A DNA stretch of 64,000 nt from Burkholderiales bacterium (lineage in GTDB: Bacteria; Pseudomonadota; Gammaproteobacteria; Burkholderiales; SG8-41): the NCBI GenBank assembly GCA_019635015.1, contig JAHCAG010000002.1, positions 124,001-188,000 of the forward strand, written 5' to 3'. Made by a program: the position numbers and the translations under genes. The notes under the pieces were generated by a model. The model had not been told where the DNA came from, made no database searches, and was given only the letters and a program-made list of their open reading frames with translations. Positions 33,959 through 42,737 of this stretch are shown one piece after another (the stretch's first letter is position 1; every line of letters starts with the position of its first letter).

Positions 33959-34597
33959 ATGCCGGATCCTTACGCCGCCAACACGGCAATCTCCGCAAGC
34001 GCTGCGGCGCAGATCACCGCCCGCGCCGAGTTCCGTGTCTTTGGCAAGGACATCATTGCGACCGTCAGCGAAAAAATGTGGGACGCTGCCGCCGTGCTGC
34101 AAAAGGCCCGGCGCATGCCGCCGGAAACTTATTTCGTTTCCCGGCGCGCGCCCGGTACCAATGTGAAGGTTCGCGACGGCCTTCTCGACATCAAACTCAA
34201 GACCGGCGAAACCGCCGAGGGTTATGAGATTTTCCAGCCCGCGGGAAAACTCCGTTTCCCGGTGGAGAGCGGAGAACTGGCAGCGGCACTCGATCACCTG
34301 CAGATCAGGATGCCTCTCGCCGGAAGCACAATCTCCTTCGAAGCCTTCACGGCTGCCGCCCGTGGTCACCCTGATCTGGCAGTGGTCGGTGTCGAAAAAG
34401 TGCGCTACGGATTCACCGTCAACGGCGTCATCTGCGAATACGCGCGCGTCTGGTTCAACGGCGCGCTGATCGAGACCGCGTGCTGCGAAAGCGAAGACGC
34501 CTCGGCCATCACCATGGCCGCCGGGGCTCTCGGCATCGCCGGCCTGCCCAACACCAGCTACATCACCGCCGCCCGCCGCATCACCGGAATGATCTGA
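33959..34597 (+). CDS. Unknown protein, possibly a divergent CYTH-like fold
   Basis: A 212-residue soluble protein that I do not recognise. Its middle and C-terminal parts show the same strand pattern as CYTH proteins: ITARAEFRVFG, NVKVRDGLLDIKLKTG, VVGVEKVRYGFTVNGVICEYARVWFNGALIET followed by an acidic ACCESEDAS. ExExK itself is missing. It starts two bases after the CYTH gene stops and ends 12 bases before the DASS gene, so the three must be co-expressed. A second, altered triphosphate-binding tunnel is the most economical reading, but this is inference. Confidence 0.55.
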   Translation: MPDPYAANTAISASAAAQITARAEFRVFGKDIIATVSEKMWDAAAVLQKARRMPPETYFVSRRAPGTNVKVRDGLLDIKLKTGETAEGYEIFQPAGKLRFPVESGELAAALDHLQIRMPLAGSTISFEAFTAAARGHPDLAVVGVEKVRYGFTVNGVICEYARVWFNGALIETACCESEDASAITMAAGALGIAGLPNTSYITAARRITGMI

Positions 34598-34609
34598 GGA
34601 GGAGCCATC

Positions 34610-36184
34610 ATGAGCCAGAATCCCGCACCTGCTTTCGATCCACTCGACATGCGCAATTACGGCCTGGAAAAACTCCAGGAAATTCAGGCCGGGCCATGGA
34701 TGGCAAAACTCAAGTTTGTCGGTGTACCCCTGGCGATCCTGGCTTTCATGTTCTTCCATTTCCAGTGGTGCGGTCCGATCGAACTCTATGAAACCGCCAA
34801 GCTGCCGAAAGGCGTGAAGCTCGAATATCTCTACAGTGCCACCGGCATTTTCGTGTTTTCGCTGATCCTGTGGCTCACCGAATCGATCCCGAGCTACCTG
34901 ACCTCGTTCATCATCATTGTCGCGGTGGTGTTGATCGGCATCCTGCCGATGCGCACCTCTTTCGCCTACCTGGGCGAACCGGTGATGGTGCTCAACATCG
35001 CCAGCTTCATCATGGCCAGCGCGCTGGTGGTGACCGGACTGGCGAAGCGCATTTCGCTGATGCTGGTGCTGAAATGGGGACAACACCTGGGGGGAATTTT
35101 CTGGGCGTTCATTGCGCTGAACATCCTGCTCGGCGCCTTCATCAGCGCAACCTCGGCAAAGACCGCGCTGCTGCTGCCGATGTTCATGGTGATCTCGGCG
35201 ATGTACGGTGCCATGGGCGGCGCGCTGCGCAACAACGTCGGCCGCAACATGGTGCTGCAGAACCTGCTCGCCAACAACGTCTCGGCGAGCGCCTTCATCA
35301 CCGGTTCCGCGGCCAACCTGCTGGCGGCGCAACTGATGGAAAAGGCCGGCGCCAAGGTGTTTTATGGCGACTGGCTGATGGCGCTGCTGCCTTTCTGCAT
35401 CATCCAGTGCGTGATCGCCTACTACACCGGCACCCGGATGATCCTGCCGATCAGCAAGGAGGAGAGCAAACCACGGCTTGAGGGCGGCATGGACCGCTTG
35501 CGCGACGAACTGCACAAACTCGGCCCGATCAGCTGGGATGAAATCCGAGCCGCCATTATTTTCATCGGCGTACTGGCGCTTTGGGCCACGGACCGCTGGC
35601 ATGGAATCCGCGCCGAAATCGTCGCCGTCGCCGGCAGCGTGCTGGTGCTGATGCCGGCATTCTCGGGACTCAAGCGCTTCGGGGTAATGAACTGGAACCA
35701 GGCCGACATCCCCTGGCATATGCTGATGTTCAGCTGGGGCGCCTATGTGCTCGGCGGCATGATGGAAAAAACCATCATCGTTGACCTGTGGGTGGCCGAC
35801 TTCTTCAAGATCTGGGGCATCACTGCCGAAACACCGAAAGTACTGGTATTCGTGGTGATGGCGGCCCTGTTCGGCCTGACCACCCTGATCAGCGAAAGCA
35901 AGACGGCGCGCACCATCATCATGTTCCCGATCCTGATCGCCACCGCCAGGCAGTTCGGCTGGGACATCGTCGGCTTCTGCCTGCCGATGGCCTATCTGAT
36001 CAACCAGGTCTACGTGCTGTACTTCAACTCCAAGCCGGCGAACATCAGCTACCTGACCAACCAGTATTCCACCTGGGACGGCTTCAAGTTCGGCATGATC
36101 CAGCTGATTCTGGTCATCGCGCTGCTGGTGCCCTGGACACACTACGTGATGCCGCTGATGGGCTTCGACAGCAAACTGTGGTGA
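34610..36184 (+). CDS. DASS/SLC13-family anion permease
   Basis: A 524-residue membrane protein with about 12 hydrophobic helices. It has a DASS-like first half (SESIPSYLTSFIIIVAVVLIG, NNVSASAFITGSAANLLAAQL) and a second repeat ending in SESKTARTIIMFPIL. Family members move dicarboxylates, citrate or sulfate with sodium. Pairing with CYTH proteins rather than with a catabolic enzyme is unusual. The start has GAGGAGG upstream. Its TGA stop overlaps the GTG start of the MgtC gene. Confidence 0.85.
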   Translation: MSQNPAPAFDPLDMRNYGLEKLQEIQAGPWMAKLKFVGVPLAILAFMFFHFQWCGPIELYETAKLPKGVKLEYLYSATGIFVFSLILWLTESIPSYLTSFIIIVAVVLIGILPMRTSFAYLGEPVMVLNIASFIMASALVVTGLAKRISLMLVLKWGQHLGGIFWAFIALNILLGAFISATSAKTALLLPMFMVISAMYGAMGGALRNNVGRNMVLQNLLANNVSASAFITGSAANLLAAQLMEKAGAKVFYGDWLMALLPFCIIQCVIAYYTGTRMILPISKEESKPRLEGGMDRLRDELHKLGPISWDEIRAAIIFIGVLALWATDRWHGIRAEIVAVAGSVLVLMPAFSGLKRFGVMNWNQADIPWHMLMFSWGAYVLGGMMEKTIIVDLWVADFFKIWGITAETPKVLVFVVMAALFGLTTLISESKTARTIIMFPILIATARQFGWDIVGFCLPMAYLINQVYVLYFNSKPANISYLTNQYSTWDGFKFGMIQLILVIALLVPWTHYVMPLMGFDSKLW

Positions 36185-36879
36185 GAGTGCACGATCTGCC
36201 GCAAAGCCTGGTGCCGATCCTCCATGTCGCCGCCGCGCTCGCGGCCGGAGGCATGATCGGCATCGAACGCACTTTTCGGGGCCGGGCCGCGGGTTTTCGC
36301 ACTTACGCGCTGGTGTGCATGGGCTCGGCAATGGCCATGGTTGTCGCGGTATTCCCCAATCCATGGCTTGCGGCCGCAGCCAACGCACCAGTCGACGTCA
36401 CCCGCATCGTGCAAGGCATATTGACCGGCATCGGTTTCCTCGGTGCCGGCATCATTGTGAAGCATGGTTTTTCGATACGGGGCCTCACCACTGCAGCCTC
36501 GGTATGGACTACTGCGGTGATTGGCGTTCTGATCGGCGGCCGTTATTACTGGGAAGCAGCAGCCAGCGTGCTGCTGGTGCTGGGCACGCTCTCGCTGTTC
36601 CGCCGCATCGAAGACGGCATGCACAAGGAAAATTATGCGCGGGTGAAACTCTCGGTGTCCCGCGCACCGGGCCTCCCGAAGTCGGAAATTGACTCTTTGA
36701 TCCTGCAATCCGGACTGCAGATCGAGCAGGTTTCATACGGGCTGGAGAAAAACCGCAGCGCCCTTGACTACGAATACGCGGTCTCCGGCTTCGACCCTGC
36801 AAGCCTGGGCATGCTCGCCGAGCACCTTGGCACCAAAGCCGAAATCACCGCATTCCAGATCTACCCCAGCCACGAATAG
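36181..36879 (+). CDS. MgtC/SapB-family membrane protein
   Basis: A 232-residue protein with an N-terminal MgtC domain of about four helices (LAAGGMIGIERTFRGRAAGFRTYALVCMGSAMAMV, GFLGAGIIVKHGFSIRGLTTAASVWTTAVIGVLIGGRYYWEA) and a C-terminal ACT-like regulatory domain (residues about 150-232). MgtC proteins affect magnesium, phosphate and ATP homeostasis. The start is a GTG at 36181 that overlaps the DASS stop as GTGA, showing translational coupling; GTG at 36187 is the alternative. Confidence 0.88.
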   Translation: MRVHDLPQSLVPILHVAAALAAGGMIGIERTFRGRAAGFRTYALVCMGSAMAMVVAVFPNPWLAAAANAPVDVTRIVQGILTGIGFLGAGIIVKHGFSIRGLTTAASVWTTAVIGVLIGGRYYWEAAASVLLVLGTLSLFRRIEDGMHKENYARVKLSVSRAPGLPKSEIDSLILQSGLQIEQVSYGLEKNRSALDYEYAVSGFDPASLGMLAEHLGTKAEITAFQIYPSHE

Positions 36880-36903
36880 TCGTGGGTGGTGAAAGTTTGC
36901 CGG

Positions 36904-36939
36904 GATAAGTAATAAACATCTGTTTTAATTTATCTTTTT
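36904..36939 (+). terminator. Possible terminator after the MgtC gene
   Basis: An AT-rich imperfect hairpin (GATAAGTAATAAAC against GTTTTAATTTATC, loop ATCT) is followed by five T at 36935-36939. The AT-rich stem makes it weak; it could instead be part of the promoter region of the next gene. Confidence 0.35.
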
Positions 36940-36994
36940 ACGGTTTTCCCGGTGTAATGAAAACCGGATACAGTGCTGCCCGATAATACAGGGC

Positions 36995-38833
36995 ATGAGC
37001 ACAGAACAAATCCTCGTCCTCGTCATCCTCGCCGCCACCACCGCGATGTTCCTCCGGGGCCGCTGGCGCCACGACATGGTGGCGGTCGGTGCGCTGCTCG
37101 CCTGTGTCGCAGCAGGCCTGGTACCCGCAGCCGAGGCCTTTGCCGGCTTTGGTCATCCTGCGGTGATCACCGTGGCCTGCATCCTGATCCTGAGCAGCGG
37201 ACTCAAGAACTCCGGCGCTGTCGATGTGTTGACGCGTTACGCGGTGCCGGCATCTGCAGGCCCGACACTGACCATCGCCGCGCTGACCGCGCTTGCCGCG
37301 CTGCTCTCCGCCTTCATGAACAACGTCGGCGCGCTCGCCCTGCTGATGCCGGTGGCGATGCAGATTGCCGCAAAACAGTCGCTGCCGCCGGGACAGGTCC
37401 TGATGCCGCTCGCCTTCGGTTCGATTCTCGGCGGCATGACCACGCTGATCGGTACACCGCCCAACCTGATCGTCTCCGGATTCCGCCAACAGGCGGGCGC
37501 CGGCGGTTTTGCAATGTTTGACTTTGCGCCGGTAGGCCTCGCAGTGACGGCGGGCGGCGTGCTTTTCATCGCGCTCATCGGATGGCGGCTGGTGCCGGCG
37601 CGCAAACAGGCGGTCACCGAGGGCTTCGACACCGGCGCCTACCTCACCGAAGCCAAGGTGTCGGAGGACAGCAGCGCCGCCGGCAAGCGGCTGTTCGAAA
37701 TCGACAAGGCGCTGGACGAAACCGATGCCCAGATCATCGGAGTCGTGCGCAACAACGTGCGTGTCACCGCGCCCAGCCGCGGCTGGCTGGTGCGCCCGGG
37801 GGACATCCTGGTCATCGAGGCCGAAGCCGGGGCCTTGCCCACGGCGCTGTCGGCGCTGGGACTGCGGCTCGAGGAAGACAAGCTGCCTCCACCGGCCGAA
37901 ACGGACGGCAGCACGGAGTCCGCCACCAGGCCCGTGCCCGAGGGCGGGGAAGGCAAGCCGGAAACCCAGGCGTCCGCCGAGGATGTCATCCTGATGGAAC
38001 TGGCGGTGCTGCCGGCCTCTTCGCTCACCGAACGCTCGGCCAGTGACCTGCTGCTGCGCACCCGCTACGGCATCAACCTGCTCGCGGTATCGCGCCAGGG
38101 CCGCCGCTCGCTGGCACGGCTGCGCTCCATGCGCCTCGCCGCCGGCGACGTGCTGCTGATGCAGGGATCACCCGAAGCACTGGCGGAATTCGCAACAAAC
38201 GCCGGCTGCGTGCCGCTGGCGACGCGCGAACTGCGCATTCCGGACAAGCGCCGCGCCATCACTGCCTGCGGGATCATGGCTGCGGCAGTCACCGCCGCGG
38301 CGCTCGGTGTGCCGGCCGCACTCGCCTTCACGGCCGGCGTGCTCGCGTCCATGGCGCTGCGCACGGTGCCTCCGCGCAGCGCCTACGAAGCCGTGGACTG
38401 GCCGGTGATTGTCCTGCTCGCCGCGCTGATCCCGGTCGCCGGCGCCATGGAATCCACGGGCGCGGCCGACATCATTGCCCGCGTCATGCTGGACAACGTC
38501 GCCGGCGGCCATGCGATTCTCGGCCTTGCCCTGGTCATGGTGGTCACGATGACACTGTCGGACCTGATGAACAATGCCGCCACCGCCGCGGTGATGTGCC
38601 CGATCGCCATCAGCACCGCGAACCAGCTCGGCGTCAGCATCGATCCCTTCCTGATGGCTGTTGCCATCGGCGCCTCCTGCGCCTTCCTCACCCCGATCGG
38701 CCACCAGAACAACACCCTGATCCTCGGCCCCGGCGGCTTCCACTTCGGCGACTACTGGCGCATGGGGCTGCCGCTGGAACTGCTGGTGATCGCGGTCAGC
38801 CTGCCGATGCTGCTGGCGGTTTGGCCGCTGTAA
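36995..38833 (+). CDS. SLC13-family permease with two RCK-C (TrkA-C) domains
   Basis: A 612-residue membrane protein. The first hydrophobic block (helices 1-6) includes the permease signature NNVGALALLMPVAMQ and GTPPNLIVSGF, then two cytoplasmic RCK-C domains follow (about 205-290 and 325-410), then a second hydrophobic block with DLMNNAATAAVMCPIAI and PIGHQNNTLILGPGG. It is a TrkA-C-fused SLC13 type that binds regulatory nucleotides or ions. Substrate unknown. It starts 115 bases after the MgtC gene, probably as its own transcript. Confidence 0.85.
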   Translation: MSTEQILVLVILAATTAMFLRGRWRHDMVAVGALLACVAAGLVPAAEAFAGFGHPAVITVACILILSSGLKNSGAVDVLTRYAVPASAGPTLTIAALTALAALLSAFMNNVGALALLMPVAMQIAAKQSLPPGQVLMPLAFGSILGGMTTLIGTPPNLIVSGFRQQAGAGGFAMFDFAPVGLAVTAGGVLFIALIGWRLVPARKQAVTEGFDTGAYLTEAKVSEDSSAAGKRLFEIDKALDETDAQIIGVVRNNVRVTAPSRGWLVRPGDILVIEAEAGALPTALSALGLRLEEDKLPPPAETDGSTESATRPVPEGGEGKPETQASAEDVILMELAVLPASSLTERSASDLLLRTRYGINLLAVSRQGRRSLARLRSMRLAAGDVLLMQGSPEALAEFATNAGCVPLATRELRIPDKRRAITACGIMAAAVTAAALGVPAALAFTAGVLASMALRTVPPRSAYEAVDWPVIVLLAALIPVAGAMESTGAADIIARVMLDNVAGGHAILGLALVMVVTMTLSDLMNNAATAAVMCPIAISTANQLGVSIDPFLMAVAIGASCAFLTPIGHQNNTLILGPGGFHFGDYWRMGLPLELLVIAVSLPMLLAVWPL

Positions 38834-38853
38834 GCAGGCCGCAAACACCGTAA

Positions 38854-40029
38854 TCAAGCCTTCGGTGGGCGTGCCCGCACGGCGGCTTCATTGACCTCGA
38901 TGCCCCAGCCGGGCTTTGTCGGCAGCACAAACTCGCCGTTCTCGATCACCGGCGGCAGATCCACCAGTTCGTCACGCCAGGGCACCGCATCGATGTCCGT
39001 CTCCATGATCCGGAAGTTGGGTATCGCCGCGCAGAAATGCGCGGAGATCACGCTCGAGAGATGTCCGTAGAAATTGTGCGGCGCGACGTTCACCTCGTAA
39101 ACATCCGCCATTGCAGCAATCTTCAGCGACTCCATGTAGCCGTTCCAGATCACGTCGACAATTGCGACGTCCATCGCATAGTTCTCGAAAAACGGCTTGA
39201 AGTCCCGCCGCTCGCACAAGGTCTCGCCTGAAGCGATCGGGCATGGCGCATCACGCCGCAGCAGCGCCAGGGAAGGTGCGTCATGGGTGTCGATTTCCAG
39301 CCATGAGAGTCCGGCCGGGGCCACCGCATCGGCAATGCGCCGGAACCCCTCGGTCTTGTAGTTGAAATTGAGGTCCATCATGATGCCCATCGAAGGCCCC
39401 GCGCCGGATCGGAAAGCGCCGACCGTGTCGGCAGCGGCCTGCACGATGTCGCGGTCCCAGTTCAGCTCCGGAAAACCCTTGTTGTGGCCAAACCCGGGCC
39501 GGTAAGCAGTCAGTGTCTTCCCGTCGCTCAGCATCACGTTGGTCTTGAGTCCGCGGAATCCGCGCTGCCGGACCTCCTCGCCAAGCCGCGCCAGGTCGTC
39601 GTAGCAGTGCATCCGCGGCAACCCGAGCATTTCCGCGTAACGCACCCGGTAGCTGCCGCAATGCGACCAGTACACCGGCAGGCGCTTGCGAACCGCGCCG
39701 CCGAAAAGCGCGTAAACCGGAACCCCCAGCGCCTTGCCCTTGATGTCGAACAGCGCGTTTTCTATGGCGGCAATGGCCTGGCGGTTGATGCCGCCGCGCG
39801 ACTGCATGGTCTTGGTGCGCAGGTGGCAGTTGATCAACTCGATGTCCCGCGGATCCTTGCCCACCACGGTGGGTGCGAGCGCCTCGATCACCCGGCTCAG
39901 TCCGGCGCTGCCAAAGCTTTCGTTGTACTCCGACCAGCCGACCAGCCCTTCGTCGGTCATCACCTTCAGAAACGAAAATATCCGCCACCCGGCGTCGCAC
40001 TGCAGAGTCTCGATACGCGTTATTTTCAT
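38854..40029 (-). CDS. Mandelate racemase/muconate lactonizing (enolase) superfamily enzyme
   Basis: A 391-residue enolase-superfamily enzyme that abstracts a proton next to a carboxylate, as in sugar-acid dehydratases and lactonases. The N-terminal capping domain has WRIFSFLKVMTDEGLVGWSEY. The barrel metal ligands are likely Asp of MMDLNFN, Glu of WLEIDTHDA and Glu of IASGETLC, with HNFYGHLSS near the C-terminus. It is the last gene of a minus-strand unit after the Bug receptor and the sulfatase, which points to a sugar-acid or hydroxy-acid substrate. Confidence 0.87.
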   Translation of the reverse strand: MKITRIETLQCDAGWRIFSFLKVMTDEGLVGWSEYNESFGSAGLSRVIEALAPTVVGKDPRDIELINCHLRTKTMQSRGGINRQAIAAIENALFDIKGKALGVPVYALFGGAVRKRLPVYWSHCGSYRVRYAEMLGLPRMHCYDDLARLGEEVRQRGFRGLKTNVMLSDGKTLTAYRPGFGHNKGFPELNWDRDIVQAAADTVGAFRSGAGPSMGIMMDLNFNYKTEGFRRIADAVAPAGLSWLEIDTHDAPSLALLRRDAPCPIASGETLCERRDFKPFFENYAMDVAIVDVIWNGYMESLKIAAMADVYEVNVAPHNFYGHLSSVISAHFCAAIPNFRIMETDIDAVPWRDELVDLPPVIENGEFVLPTKPGWGIEVNEAAVRARPPKA

Positions 40030-40074
40030 GTCCTCTCCCGTGGGGCCATCGCGCCGGTTTGGCCGGCGTCGCCG

Positions 40075-41091
40075 CTAGTTTTTGATGCCCGCACGCCGGA
40101 TGATATCGCGCCATTTCGCAATTTCGGTTCGGAAGAATTTGGCGAAATCCTGTGATGACTCGTCCACCGGCTCGGCACCCTCGCGCGCGAAAAATTCCTT
40201 TGTCTGCGGTTGCTGCATCGTGCCACGGATATTCGCATGCAGCCATTTGACGATGGCGTCCGGAGTCTTGGCCGGCGCAAACATGCCGTGCCACTGCACC
40301 GCCTCGAAGCCCGGCAGACCCGACTCCGCCATTGTCGGCACCTGCGGCAGCAGGGAAATGCGGCTTTTCGAAGTGACCGCCAGCACCCGCAGCTTGCCAT
40401 TGTCCAGGTGCGGCCGGGCCAGGGGGGTCACCAGCATCGCGAAACCGACCTCTCCGCTGACCACCGCGTTCATCACCGGTCCGGCGCCGCGGTACGGCAC
40501 AAAAACCATGTCGGTACCGGTATGCTGCTTCATCAACTCGATGCTCAGGCTGCCCTGCGACCCGGCGCCGGTTCCGCCGTAATTCAGCTGTCCCGGTCTT
40601 GCCCGGGCCAGCGCAATCAGCTGCTTCACATTCGTCGCGGGCAGCGAAGGATGCACGGCAAGCACAAACGGAATCATCACCGGCCTCGAGACCGTGATGA
40701 AGTCGCGCTCGACATCATAGGAGAGCTTCGGATAGAGGGTGTTGTGGTTCATGATCGATGACGCGGAATACAGCAATGTGTAACCGTCCGGCACCGCAGC
40801 GGCCGCCATCGCCGTGCCGATCGTGCCCCCGCCTCCGGAACGGTTGTCGATGATGACGTTGCGGGACGAGGTTTTGGTGATGCCCTGCCCGATCACGCGC
40901 GCGAACATGTCCGTTCCGCCGCCCGCCGCGAACGGCACGATGACCGTGATGTTTTTCGAAGGGTAATCGTCCGCCGCCGCGAACAGCGGCAGACAGGCCA
41001 GCATTGCCGCCGGCCAACCCGGCCATCGACTCCGCCGGCCAGCTCTCGAACGGAAAAACAGCACTGCACGAATGCCCGCCATCGCTTTCAT
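40075..41091 (-). CDS. Bug/TctC-family periplasmic receptor
   Basis: A 338-residue exported binding protein. An N-terminal stretch with Arg residues and a hydrophobic segment (WPAAMLACLPLFAAADD) serves as signal, followed by YPSKNITVIVPFAAGGGTDMFAR, DNRSGGGGTIG, YGGTGAGSQGSLSIEL and VPYRGAGPVMNAV. GGAGG precedes the ATG at 41091. It lies between the sulfatase and the enolase-superfamily gene, all on the minus strand, so it probably captures the substrate of that pathway. No TctA/TctB partner is nearby. Confidence 0.93.
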   Translation of the reverse strand: MKAMAGIRAVLFFRSRAGRRSRWPGWPAAMLACLPLFAAADDYPSKNITVIVPFAAGGGTDMFARVIGQGITKTSSRNVIIDNRSGGGGTIGTAMAAAAVPDGYTLLYSASSIMNHNTLYPKLSYDVERDFITVSRPVMIPFVLAVHPSLPATNVKQLIALARARPGQLNYGGTGAGSQGSLSIELMKQHTGTDMVFVPYRGAGPVMNAVVSGEVGFAMLVTPLARPHLDNGKLRVLAVTSKSRISLLPQVPTMAESGLPGFEAVQWHGMFAPAKTPDAIVKWLHANIRGTMQQPQTKEFFAREGAEPVDESSQDFAKFFRTEIAKWRDIIRRAGIKN

Positions 41092-41161
41092 GTCGCCTCC
41101 TCAGGGTTGTGCTGATTTATTGTGCTAGCCCCTTGTTACATTCAGATGTGGCGCCAGCCCG

Positions 41162-42613
41162 TTACTGGTATTCCGGCTTTTCCCCGGGCGCCGGCGTCGA
41201 TCCGAACCCGCCTTTCTTCACCACCGCATCGCGGCCGCCATGGCGCTCGACCAGCGCTCGCTGGTCAGTCTTGGCGCGGGCATCGACCGCATCGGGATCG
41301 ACGATGCTGCGCAGCTCGCGCTCCATCCGGTTCAGCACTTCCCTGCTGGCGGGCTCGGCACTGATGTCCCGCAATTCGCCGGGATCGTCCGCCAGGTCAT
41401 AGAGCTGCGGCCGGAAGCCGACGTAATGCAGGTATTTCATGCGTCCCCGGCGCAGCATGAAGGCCCCGGAAGCGGCGCCGGTGGCGTGGTACTGCGTCAT
41501 CAGCGGCCGCTCCGGATCGTCGGGCGCCGCAGCCATCCCGAACAGCGAGCTGCCCGGCAGGTCGCGGTCCTCTCCGGCCAGGGGCACGCCGCAGCAGTCA
41601 AGCACGCTCGGAAAAACATCCATCAGGGAAGCCGCCGCGGCAATCCGCCTGCCGCGGGGAACATCGGGCCCCGCCACAATCAGCGGAATTCCCGCGGCCT
41701 CCTCGGTCATCGTCCCCTTGCCCCACATCGCCCGCGAGCCGAGATCCTCACCATGGTCGCTGGTGTAGATGATCCGGGTTTTGTCCTCCAGGCCCGCCTG
41801 CCGCAACGCGGCGAGCACCCTGCCGACGTTGTCGTCAAGAAAGCTGGTCAGCGCGTAATACGAACGGATCGCCAGGCGACGGCTGTCGTCCGTGAAATGG
41901 GGGTCCACCACGTGCGAGGCGCGGCGCGCCTGCAGCCAGGGATGATCCTGCGCCGGATCCGGCGGCAAAGGCTTGGGCATCGGCAAGTCGATGCCCTCGT
42001 AGCGGTCGAAACAGTCCTGCGGCGCAAACCACGGCGGATGCGGCGCGACGAAGGACACGAACAGCATCCACGGCTTCGCATTCTTTGCAGTCTCGCCCAG
42101 CAGCCACTCGCAGGCATGGTCTGCAATCTGGCGGTCATACCGCGTATAACCCGACTCCCCGACGCCGATCTTGTTGACCAGATCCCGCGCCTTGCGCCGC
42201 ACCGGCATCGGATCCTTGACCGATCCCATCACGTCGCCGATGCCGTTGACGATGTGCATCGGCAGTATCTGGCGGTCGAAACCGGTGTCGTCCTGCTCGT
42301 TGCGGTAATGCAGCTTGCCGATGGACTCGACGCGCAACCCCCGCGCCTGCAGCCGGTGCCCCCAGCTGGGCACCTGCCCGGTGTACGGCAAAGCATTGTC
42401 CCAGCAGCGCGTCTCGTGCACCTGGCGTCCGGTTGCCAGTGCGGCGCGTGCCGGCACGCAGATCGGCGACGGCGAGTACGCATTCTCGAACACCGTTCCC
42501 GCGGCGGCCAGGCGGTCAAGCACCGGTGTTTTGACCCACCGGTTGCCGTAACAGCCGGTCACTCCGCGGCTGTGCTGGTCGGACATGATGAAAAGCAGGT
42601 TCGAAGGTTTCAT
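41162..42613 (-). CDS. Sulfatase (type I, cytoplasmic)
   Basis: A 483-residue type I sulfatase. The modification motif is C52-V-P54-A-R56 in ICVPARAALATGR, so Cys52 should become formylglycine; metal-binding residues lie in MSDQH near the N-terminus and TSDHGEDLG. There is no signal peptide, as the protein begins directly with the catalytic strand (NLLFIMSDQH), so sulfate esters would be cut inside the cell. No formylglycine-generating enzyme is in the window. The ATG ends at 42613, just across from the LysR gene. The substrate may be a sulfated sugar acid or choline sulfate; the neighbours favour the former. Confidence 0.88.
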   Translation of the reverse strand: MKPSNLLFIMSDQHSRGVTGCYGNRWVKTPVLDRLAAAGTVFENAYSPSPICVPARAALATGRQVHETRCWDNALPYTGQVPSWGHRLQARGLRVESIGKLHYRNEQDDTGFDRQILPMHIVNGIGDVMGSVKDPMPVRRKARDLVNKIGVGESGYTRYDRQIADHACEWLLGETAKNAKPWMLFVSFVAPHPPWFAPQDCFDRYEGIDLPMPKPLPPDPAQDHPWLQARRASHVVDPHFTDDSRRLAIRSYYALTSFLDDNVGRVLAALRQAGLEDKTRIIYTSDHGEDLGSRAMWGKGTMTEEAAGIPLIVAGPDVPRGRRIAAAASLMDVFPSVLDCCGVPLAGEDRDLPGSSLFGMAAAPDDPERPLMTQYHATGAASGAFMLRRGRMKYLHYVGFRPQLYDLADDPGELRDISAEPASREVLNRMERELRSIVDPDAVDARAKTDQRALVERHGGRDAVVKKGGFGSTPAPGEKPEYQ

Positions 42614-42696
42614 TCAGGAATTCCCGTCAACTCGGCCGGGCCGCCGGCCCTGCTTTTTCGGTGGCGGCATCCTGACACGGCACTTATATAATGACA

Positions 42697-42716
42697 AATA
42701 GCCTGAATTGGCTATT
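42697..42716. promoter_or_regulatory. Palindrome between the divergent sulfatase and LysR genes
   Basis: Arms AATAGCC (42697-42703) and GGCTATT (42710-42716) with a TGAATT centre. The site lies about 20 bases upstream of the LysR start and about 85 bases upstream of the sulfatase start, as for a LysR-type operator that represses its own gene and activates the divergent operon. A TATAAT lies at 42687-42692. Confidence 0.6.
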
Positions 42717-42737
42717 CACATAACTTTTCGGAATGCC

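Noticed and set aside
33920..36388. Open frame of 822 codons on the minus strand
   Set aside because: It lies opposite the CYTH-like, DASS and MgtC genes and its sequence is low-complexity (rich in His, Gln, Gly, Asp), the usual shadow of GC-rich coding DNA; no domain is visible.
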